Assembly: GCA_022827045.1 (NCBI GenBank)
Contig: JAJDTQ010000130.1
Span: 1-5,786 of the forward strand
Reading direction: 5' to 3'
Source of the DNA: Candidatus Binatia bacterium
GTDB lineage: Bacteria; Desulfobacterota_B; Binatia; UBA9968; JAJDTQ01
Length of the DNA stretch: 5,786 bases
The position numbers were made by a program, and so were the translations under genes. The stretch's first letter is position 1; each line of letters starts with the position of its first letter. Under the pieces are notes generated by a model, which saw only the letters and a list, made by a program, of their open reading frames with translations, was not told the origin of the DNA and ran no database searches. Below, piece after piece: positions 1-4,523 of the stretch.

Positions 1-786
1 CCAGGCGTTGAGCATGGCCACGTTGTCCTTGCCCTTGACCAGGTCGGATACGCGCGGGATGCCCTGGACTTCGGGATCCGGAGGATTGCCGTGGACCAGG
101 ATCGGAATGAGCTCGTCGTCGCCCTTGGCGTCGAGCATCGAGCGGGCGGTCACCCGCATGGACTCGAACGACATGCAGACCCCTCCCAGCTCTCTCGCCT
201 GCATGGCGAGCCGCACCGGCGCGGTGCCCCGGTATCCGGGAATGATCTCGAACACCTCCTTGCCGGTGGCCATGTTCAGGATGGTCGGCAAGGTGGTCCC
301 GGTCCCGCCGGCCGATCCCACCTTGAGGGGCTTGCCCGACTTCACCAGGTCGTCCCAGCTCTTGAGGCCGGTGAATCCCATAACCGCGCAGCTCGGCCAC
401 CCGGTGACGGGAGCGCCAACCCAGCCGAACTTCCGCGCGTCGAACTTGACCCGCCTGCTGCCCAGGGCCTGATGCACCACGAACTGGTTGTTCCACACGC
501 CGACCGTCAGGCCGTTGGGCTTGGTCTTGTTGTAGATGTAGTTGCCGGCGATGAGCCCGCCCGCGCCCGTGAGGTTCTGTACCACGGGGGTGGGCTTCCC
601 GGGGAAGTGCTTGGTGATGTGGCGGGCGGTGGTCCGCGTATAGGTGTCGTAACCGCCGCCGGGCGCATGGCCGACGATGAACCGGATGGTCTTGCCCTCG
701 TAGAAATCCGCCACGCTCCACGCCGGTCCCGACATGAGCGCCAAGGCGATGCCTGCCGTCACCACGGCAGTGAGTGTCCGTATCAT
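1..786 (-). CDS. Tripartite tricarboxylate transporter (Bug/TctC family) solute-binding protein, 3' end cut by window edge
   Basis: Read from the ATG at 786, the frame stays open to position 1, giving 262 residues of a family that is usually about 320 long, so the C-terminal fifth or so lies outside the window. A strong Shine-Dalgarno AGGAAGGGAG (802-793) sits six bases before this ATG and fixes the start. Residues 1-26 form a signal peptide: basic MIRT, a hydrophobic stretch, and a likely cleavage after SVA at 24-26. Then come the family hallmarks: GKTIRFIVG (31-39), the ligand-loop APGGGYDTYTR (41-51), VVQNLTGAGGLIAGNYIYN (68-86), and VGSAGGTGTT (156-165) in the second lobe. Such proteins bind carboxylates or related small molecules in the periplasm and normally deliver them to TctA/TctB membrane proteins; many are orphans. 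No TctA or TctB is visible here. It is divergent from the hydro-lyase genes. Family assignment is firm; the ligand is unknown. Confidence 0.93.
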   Translation of the reverse strand, partial: MIRTLTAVVTAGIALALMSGPAWSVADFYEGKTIRFIVGHAPGGGYDTYTRTTARHITKHFPGKPTPVVQNLTGAGGLIAGNYIYNKTKPNGLTVGVWNNQFVVHQALGSRRVKFDARKFGWVGAPVTGWPSCAVMGFTGLKSWDDLVKSGKPLKVGSAGGTGTTLPTILNMATGKEVFEIIPGYRGTAPVRLAMQARELGGVCMSFESMRVTARSMLDAKGDDELIPILVHGNPPDPEVQGIPRVSDLVKGKDNVAMLNAW

Positions 787-836
787 TGTAAGCTCCCTTC
801 CTGGGTGGTGAACTTCACCGTTGATTAAAGGCACAC

Positions 837-865
837 ACAATGCAAGACGGCATGAGGATTGTCAA
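837..865 (-). promoter_or_regulatory. Candidate sigma70-type promoter for the TctC-type binding protein gene
   Basis: On the minus strand a perfect TTGACA (865-860) is followed after exactly 17 bases by CATTGT (842-837), which matches three of six positions of the -10 consensus, including the A at position 2 and the final T. It would start transcription near 830, about 44 bases before the ATG at 786. The -35 match and spacing are good and the -10 is weak, so this is a candidate only. Confidence 0.4.
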
Positions 866-894
866 GAAGGGAAGGGCCTCGGGCAGCGGGCCTG

Positions 895-921
895 TTGCCT
901 GTCCGGAGCTCGTGTTATAGG
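895..921 (+). promoter_or_regulatory. Candidate extended -10 promoter for the hydro-lyase operon
   Basis: TG-T-TATAGG at 913-921 fits an extended -10 element (TGnTATAAT, four of six in the hexamer). A weak -35-like TTGCCT lies at 895-900, only 15 bases upstream of the hexamer; extended -10 promoters can tolerate a poor -35. Transcription would begin near 928, leaving a leader of about 34 bases that contains the ribosome binding site GAGAGG (948-953). No operator or riboswitch-like structure was seen in 787-961. Confidence 0.3.
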
Positions 922-961
922 AGCGGGTGGCACTAGAGACGCCGATTGAGAGGTACGAACC

Positions 962-1891
962 ATGCTGAGCCAGGAAGAGATCGCGCGCACGGTGACCGCG
1001 TTGTGGAAGAGCAACCAGTACGACCTGCCCGAGGACTTCAAGTCGTTCCTGCAGGAGCAGCACGACAAGGAGACCAGCGAACTGGGGAAGGCCCATCTCA
1101 AGGCCAACCTGGACGCGGTAGCCACGGCTTCGGCCCGGAACATGCCGTTCTGCGCCGACACCGGGCTGCTGACCTACTACGTCGGCCTTGGCACGGCCGT
1201 GATCGGCGAGATCGAGGGCGGCTACCAGGCGCTGGAGCGCACCCTGCGCGAAGTCAGCGCCGATGTCACGTCGGACATACCGCTACGCCCCAACGCGGTG
1301 CATCCGCTGACGCGCCACAACCCCAACACCAACCAGGGGCCGGGCTGCCCGGACATCAAGGTGCGGGTGGTGCCGGACGCCGACTACCTGGAGATCACCA
1401 ACGTGGCCGTGGGCGGCGGCCCCGAGCTGGTGGGCAGCAAGTTCACCGTGCTGCCGCCCACCGCCGGCGAGAAGGGCGTGCGGAAGTTCGTGGTGGAATC
1501 CACCATCAACCTGGTGCGGCTCGGCGCCACCTGCTCGCCGAACCTCGTCGGAGTCGGCTTGGGCGGCACCTTCGAGACCTGCACCCGCATGGCCAAGGAA
1601 GCGGCGATCCTGCGCCCGGTGGGCGATCGCAACCCCGACCCCGAGCTGGCCCGGCTGGAAGACCAGCTCATGGACGACATCCTGAGGCTCAAGCTCGGCC
1701 CCATGGGCATGGGCGGCTCCACCTCGGCCTTCGACGTCCACCTGGAGATGGCATACTGCCACATGGCGACCCTGCCCGTGGCGGTCTATCTCCAGTGCGC
1801 GGCCATGCGCCGCACCACGATCCGCATGTACGCCGACGGCCGGGTCGAGAGCCTGCCGCTGTCGAGCTGGATGGAACGGGAGACGCCATGA
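962..1891 (+). CDS. Class I fumarase/tartrate dehydratase-type Fe-S hydro-lyase, alpha subunit
   Basis: This 309-residue protein matches the alpha subunit (N-terminal domain) of the two-subunit [4Fe-4S] hydro-lyases that include class I fumarase and L-tartrate dehydratase, which add or remove water on dicarboxylates. The three expected cluster cysteines are visible: C64 in MPFCADTG (catalytic-type DTG motif, usually CQDTG), C191 in GATCSPNLVGVGLGG, and C279 in LPVAVYLQCAAMRR. The glycine-rich VAVGGGPELVGSK (148-160) is also family-like. Extra cysteines at 129, 207 and 266 are not expected ligands. The ATG at 962 has GAGAGG eight bases upstream. A longer frame begins at a TTG at 946 but belongs to another reading frame. 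The stop overlaps the start of the beta gene as ATGA, so translation is probably coupled. Length is typical for an alpha subunit. The fold is clear; fumarate is not assured as the substrate because the beta partner is divergent. Confidence 0.93.
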   Translation: MLSQEEIARTVTALWKSNQYDLPEDFKSFLQEQHDKETSELGKAHLKANLDAVATASARNMPFCADTGLLTYYVGLGTAVIGEIEGGYQALERTLREVSADVTSDIPLRPNAVHPLTRHNPNTNQGPGCPDIKVRVVPDADYLEITNVAVGGGPELVGSKFTVLPPTAGEKGVRKFVVESTINLVRLGATCSPNLVGVGLGGTFETCTRMAKEAAILRPVGDRNPDPELARLEDQLMDDILRLKLGPMGMGGSTSAFDVHLEMAYCHMATLPVAVYLQCAAMRRTTIRMYADGRVESLPLSSWMERETP

Positions 1892-2496
1892 AGACGGTTC
1901 ACCTGACGAGCCCGGTGAGCGAAGAAGCTCTGCGGGACCTCGACGCCGGCGATTCGGTCACCATCAGCGGGCGGTTGTTCACCTGCAGGTCGCTGACCTA
2001 CGACCGCCTGATCGACCCCGAGGGAGGGGAGGGGGTGCGCAACCGCCTGAAGGAGCTCGGCGCCGAAACCGTGTTCCACAGCGGTCCGCTGGTGAAGGAA
2101 GGGCCGGACCACGCCGAGATGATCGCCATGGTGCCCATGCCGAGCTGGCTCGCCGGACGCGAGAAAATCGAGAAAGCCGCCGGTCTGCTGGGCCTCAAGC
2201 TGATCATCGGCAAGGGCATGCTCGAAGGCCTGGAAGAGTTCTGCAAACAGGCCGGCTGCGTGCACCTGGTATGCGCAGGCAACTACAACGAGTACGCCTC
2301 GCGCGTGGTAAAGGTCATCGACTGCGCCTGGCCCGAGCTGGGCCGCCCCGAGGCCATGTGGATCGTGGAGGTGGACGGACTGGGCCCGCTCATCGTCGAC
2401 GCGGACACCAAGGGCAGGAGCCTTTATCAGGACATCGACGAGGGCTTCAGGTCGGACGCGGCAGCGCTGCTGGAAGAGTTGGATATAAAATTGTAG
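1888..2496 (+). CDS. Class I fumarase/tartrate dehydratase-type hydro-lyase, beta subunit (divergent)
   Basis: This 202-residue protein is the beta (C-terminal-domain) partner of the preceding subunit, starting at the ATG of an ATGA overlap. Family features in order: GDSVTISGRLFTCRS (21-35), equivalent to the usual G..V.LSG.iytaRD segment with the substrate-binding Arg retained (R34); FHSGPLV (63-69); an Arg-containing AGR (89-91); LIIGKG (105-110) with the conserved Lys (K109); and a terminal VEVDGLGPLIVDADTKG (160-176) resembling the V.dFPaiV..D..G segment. Two conserved stretches differ. TARDAAHKR is replaced by TCRSLTYDR, and the Gly-Pro-Thr-Thr-x-x-Arg active-site loop reads VPMPSWLAGR, without the Thr pair. 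It is unusually rich in Cys (33, 119, 124, 129, 146). The sequence therefore points to a hydro-lyase of this fold with a substrate other than plain fumarate or tartrate (inference). The TAG stop lies in the edge of an inverted repeat. Confidence 0.88.
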   Translation: MKTVHLTSPVSEEALRDLDAGDSVTISGRLFTCRSLTYDRLIDPEGGEGVRNRLKELGAETVFHSGPLVKEGPDHAEMIAMVPMPSWLAGREKIEKAAGLLGLKLIIGKGMLEGLEEFCKQAGCVHLVCAGNYNEYASRVVKVIDCAWPELGRPEAMWIVEVDGLGPLIVDADTKGRSLYQDIDEGFRSDAAALLEELDIKL

Positions 2497-2564
2497 GGGC
2501 GGCCGGCCGGTCGCCCCCAGCGGGCTGCAGAATGCTTGCGTGGGCGACCGCGGGTCGCCCCTAC
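2493..2564. repeat. Nested GTAGGGGCG-edged intergenic inverted repeat between convergent genes
   Basis: Three pairings can be read by eye. The outer arms GTAGGGGCG (2493-2501) and CGCCCCTAC (2556-2564) are perfect inverted copies. The left half forms its own hairpin, GGGGCGGCCGG against CCGGTCGCCCC (2496-2517, one G-T pair). The right half forms another, GGGCGACC (2542-2549) against GGTCGCCC (2553-2560) with a 3-base loop. The left GGTCGCCC (2509-2516) also pairs with the right GGGCGACC. The element fills almost all of the gap between convergent stops at 2496 and 2580 and could act as a bidirectional transcription end or mRNA stabiliser. It has no T-tract, so it is not a classical intrinsic terminator. 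It resembles a dispersed REP/MITE-like repeat, but other copies cannot be checked here. Confidence 0.7.
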
Positions 2565-2579
2565 GCGGCCTCTGAACGG

Positions 2580-3233
2580 TCAGAACCCCGGAGCGACCTT
2601 CTTTCGCTCCACTCCATCCCACGTATCGATGACTTCCCGGTGGGACGCCACCAGGCCGAACTGCCGGCGGGTGTTCTCCAGCGTGCCTTCGTGGAGCACC
2701 GGGTCGGGACCGGCCATGCAGTCGTCCACCATGGTGACGTAGTAGTCGAGCATGAAGGCGTCGCGCATGGTGCTTTCCACGCACACGTTGGTGGCCACGC
2801 CGGTCAGCAGCACGCTCTCGATGCCCTTGGCCTTGAGGATGGTGTCGAGGTCGGTGTTGATGAAGGCGCTGTAGCGGTGCTTGATCACCACCCGCTCGTC
2901 CGCCCGGGGCTCGATGCCGTCGAAGAAGTCGACGCCCCAGGAGCCTTCGCGGCAGGTCTCCTTGTCGGCCCCCTCGGGCTTGCGGTAGATCCAGGGCTCG
3001 GTGTCGGTCCACTCGCTGTGGACGGTCTGGATATAGATGATCGGCAGGCTCACCTCGCGCGCCTCGTCGATGAGCTTGTACAGGTTGGGCATTATCTCCA
3101 GACCCGGTTTGATGTCCATGCCGCGCCTAGCGCACGCCCCCTCGGGGCTGCAGAAATCATTCTGCACGTCCACCACGATGAGCCCCGCCAGGGAAGGATC
3201 GCAGCGCTCCTTGAGACTCCGTAATACACTCAT
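2580..3233 (-). CDS. Isochorismatase-family cysteine hydrolase (probable amidohydrolase)
   Basis: The 217-residue product has the cysteine hydrolase fold used by nicotinamidase, N-carbamoylsarcosine amidase, biuret hydrolase and ureidoacrylate hydrolase (RutB). The expected triad is complete: D22 in VVDVQNDF, K118 in VVIKHRYSAF, and the nucleophile C151 in GVATNVCVEST, with the preceding Val-Ala-Thr that usually holds a cis peptide. The segment REGSWGVDFFDGI (95-107) and the GVATNVCVEST region look most like RutB/carbamoyl-amide hydrolases (recall, not a search). The start is set by a perfect AGGAGG (3244-3239) five bases before the ATG at 3233; the longer open frame upstream only shadows the next gene. 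It would hydrolyse an amide or carbamoyl C-N bond in the cytoplasm, releasing ammonia. It lies 77 bases downstream of the nitrile hydratase-like alpha gene on the same strand, which suggests it acts on the amide made there (inference). The substrate is unknown. Confidence 0.92.
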   Translation of the reverse strand: MSVLRSLKERCDPSLAGLIVVDVQNDFCSPEGACARRGMDIKPGLEIMPNLYKLIDEAREVSLPIIYIQTVHSEWTDTEPWIYRKPEGADKETCREGSWGVDFFDGIEPRADERVVIKHRYSAFINTDLDTILKAKGIESVLLTGVATNVCVESTMRDAFMLDYYVTMVDDCMAGPDPVLHEGTLENTRRQFGLVASHREVIDTWDGVERKKVAPGF

Positions 3234-3238
3234 GCCAG

Positions 3239-3244
3239 CCTCCT
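3239..3244 (-). promoter_or_regulatory. Consensus ribosome binding site deciding the cysteine hydrolase start
   Basis: The minus strand reads AGGAGG, five bases before the ATG at 3233. It picks this ATG over the long upstream open frame, which runs through the neighbouring alpha gene in another frame. Confidence 0.85.
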
Positions 3245-3271
3245 GAAAATGATACTTGCGGTTGAATCGTT

Positions 3272-3309
3272 CGGTGAGTACGGGCGGGGTTGAAACCCGC
3301 CCTACACCG
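3272..3309. repeat. GTAGGGCGGG-type intergenic inverted repeat
   Basis: GGGCGGG (3282-3288) pairs with CCCGCCC (3296-3302) around a short loop. The pairing extends outwards with small bulges through GTA/TAC (3278-3280 and 3303-3305) to CGGTG/CACCG (3272-3276 and 3305-3309). It starts two bases past the alpha-subunit stop (3311) and occupies much of the 77-base gap before the cysteine hydrolase. It has no T-run. It may attenuate readthrough, protect the upstream mRNA 3' end, or be a mobile repeat similar in style (GTAGGG edge, GC-rich palindrome) to the one at 2493-2564. Confidence 0.6.
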
Positions 3310-3310
3310 T

Positions 3311-4129
3311 TCAATCGGCCATCATCTCTTTCTGCAGCGGGGTGAGGGCGTTGGAGCATCCTACCATGCTGTTGCGGGTTACCAACCCGGCCAGTTGCTC
3401 CTCGCTCCATCCCTCGGTCCCCTCCGGGCGCCGGGGCACCACCAGGTAGCGGGTCTCGGCGGTGCTGTCTACCACGCGAACCTCCGTGCCCTCGGGCAGT
3501 TCCAGTCCCATTTCCTTCAGCACCCGCCGGGGATCCACCACCACGCGGGTGCGGTAGTTGGTGCTCTTGTACCAGTCCGGCGGTTGGCCCAGAAGCTGCC
3601 GCGGGTAGCACGAGCACAGAGTGCACACCACCACGTGGTGCACCGAGTCGGTGTTCTCCACCGCGATGAGTTGGTTGGCCGTGGACATATCGACGCCGAG
3701 TTCCTCGGCCGCCGCGATGCCGTCGTCGAACAGGCGCTTTTTGTACTCGGGGTCCAACCACGCCCGGGCCACGACACGGGAGCCCTGGTGCGTGGACACC
3801 CCCTCGTTCTCGTCGATCTTGCGCCGCACCTCGTCGGTGCTGATGATGCCCTTCTCGCGCAGGAGGTTGCCCATGGCCAGCATCTGCTTCTCGAACAGCG
3901 TGTACTCGTGCTCCGTGGTGTCGATGGGGTTGTTGGCGTGGAGCTGCTCGAACACGTCGTCGTGGCTATGGTCGTGTCCGTGGCCGCGCTTGACCTGCCT
4001 CGCCTCATCGGCGGTCAGGACACCCCTTTCCACCAGGAGATCCGCGGTGGCGCGGGCGCGCCGCTCGAAATAGCCCGGCTCTTCGCTGGCTGCCGGCTCC
4101 GGATGCTTTTCCTGCTTCTCCTTGGCCAT
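3311..4129 (-). CDS. nthA: Cobalt-type nitrile hydratase/thiocyanate hydrolase-like alpha (metal-binding) subunit with extended N terminus
   Basis: The 272-residue product contains the metal-claw motif VCTLCSC (168-174): C169, C172, S173 and C174, where Thr after the first Cys marks the cobalt type in this family. It is followed by CYPRQLLGQPPDWYKSTNYR, where most nitrile hydratases have CYPWPVLGLPP, so two or three residues beside the active site differ. The family core runs from about residue 112 (GSRVVARAWLDP at 116-127) to LVTRNSMVGC (249-258). Alpha subunits are usually just over 200 residues; this one has about 65 extra at the N terminus. These hold a segment (20-46, FERRARATADLLVERGVLTADEAR) that repeats at 78-105 (FEKQMLAMGNLLREKGIISTDEVR), 10 of 27 identical, joined by a His-rich linker HGHDHSHDD (50-58). 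GGAGGAG (4142-4136) six bases before the ATG fixes the start. It follows the beta-domain gene by 21 bases. It hydrates a nitrile to an amide or, as in thiocyanate hydrolase gamma subunit, acts on thiocyanate; sequence alone does not separate these. Confidence 0.9.
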   Translation of the reverse strand: MAKEKQEKHPEPAASEEPGYFERRARATADLLVERGVLTADEARQVKRGHGHDHSHDDVFEQLHANNPIDTTEHEYTLFEKQMLAMGNLLREKGIISTDEVRRKIDENEGVSTHQGSRVVARAWLDPEYKKRLFDDGIAAAEELGVDMSTANQLIAVENTDSVHHVVVCTLCSCYPRQLLGQPPDWYKSTNYRTRVVVDPRRVLKEMGLELPEGTEVRVVDSTAETRYLVVPRRPEGTEGWSEEQLAGLVTRNSMVGCSNALTPLQKEMMAD

Positions 4130-4150
4130 GATCTTCTCCTCCGCAGCGTC

Positions 4151-4441
4151 TCAACGTGGCTCGAGCCACTGCTCGAAGATGTCCGCGTAGATCTTGTTGA
4201 CGCCCTTGGGCGCGGGCCGGTCGTCCCATACGTGGGCCAGTTCGAACTCGATGGAGTACAGGTTGGCCATCGGCAGGCCGTCCTTGCCGAAGGAAAGCAG
4301 CTCCGGGTCCTTGAAGCTGCCGCGGATGTCCGCCACCACGCCGTCCTTGCCCCTGAGATACTGGGGCGAGCGGATGTGGTGTCCCAGCGTCAACGTGTCC
4401 AGAACCCGTACCGGGTCCCCCGGCTTGTAGCGAAAACTCAC
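4151..4441 (-). CDS. Stand-alone nitrile hydratase beta C-terminal (SH3-like) domain protein
   Basis: This 96-residue protein aligns by eye only with the C-terminal half of nitrile hydratase beta, the barrel domain that caps the metal centre: YKPGDPVRV (5-13), HHIRSPQYLRGKDGVV (21-36, equivalent to the usual H.R.P.Y.RGk.G.v), LYSIEFE (61-67), VW (71-72) and DIFEQWLEP (87-95). The R24/R30 region holds the Arg that in known enzymes contacts the oxidised cysteines of alpha. The helical N-terminal half of beta (about 100 residues) is absent. Full beta is around 200-230 residues; in thiocyanate hydrolase the two halves are separate subunits, so this may be the equivalent of one of them. The start is a GTG at 4441 with only a weak GAGA eight bases before it. 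The frame upstream is open to a stop at 4573-4571 but has no ATG, GTG or TTG. It lies 21 bases before the alpha gene, in the beta-then-alpha order common for cobalt types. Confidence 0.85.
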   Translation of the reverse strand: MSFRYKPGDPVRVLDTLTLGHHIRSPQYLRGKDGVVADIRGSFKDPELLSFGKDGLPMANLYSIEFELAHVWDDRPAPKGVNKIYADIFEQWLEPR

Positions 4442-4447
4442 GCGGCC

Positions 4448-4476
4448 AGTCTCGTACTTCGGCCGACCGTTGTCAA
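4448..4476 (-). promoter_or_regulatory. Candidate internal promoter ahead of the nitrile hydratase-like genes
   Basis: In the 82-base gap after the TRAP permease stop, the minus strand has a perfect TTGACA (4476-4471), then 17 bases, then GAGACT (4453-4448), three of six to the -10 consensus. Initiation would fall at or next to the GTG at 4441, implying a leaderless or nearly leaderless message. This would fit the poor ribosome binding site, but the -10 is weak and the genes may simply be read from the TRAP operon. Confidence 0.25.
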
Positions 4477-4523
4477 CTTTTAGTGGCTGTCCCAGCTTCG
4501 CGAAGACATTGATCGCGGGGGAG

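Noticed and set aside
91..828. 245-codon plus-strand frame opposite the binding protein gene
   Set aside because: It is a shadow of the TctC-type gene on the minus strand, which shows a signal peptide and family motifs; the plus frame has none.
946..1887. N-terminal extension of the beta subunit from a TTG at 946
   Set aside because: This part is the wrong frame of the alpha gene (Arg/Gly/His-rich). The ATGA overlap at 1888 is the expected beta start.
2271..3224. 317-codon plus-strand frame across the convergent gene ends
   Set aside because: It runs through the beta gene in the wrong frame and antisense through the cysteine hydrolase, with no family features.
3278..3305. Classical intrinsic terminator after the alpha gene
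   Set aside because: The stem is convincing but no T-tract follows on either strand, so it is reported as an inverted repeat only.
3234..3761. N-terminal extension of the cysteine hydrolase
   Set aside because: It overlaps the alpha gene in another frame, has no domain, and a perfect AGGAGG sits just before the ATG at 3233.
3290..4483. 397-codon plus-strand open frame opposite the nitrile hydratase-like genes
   Set aside because: It lies antisense to two genes with clear family motifs and ribosome binding sites; its product has no recognisable domain and the His/Val/Leu-rich composition typical of antisense frames in GC-rich DNA.
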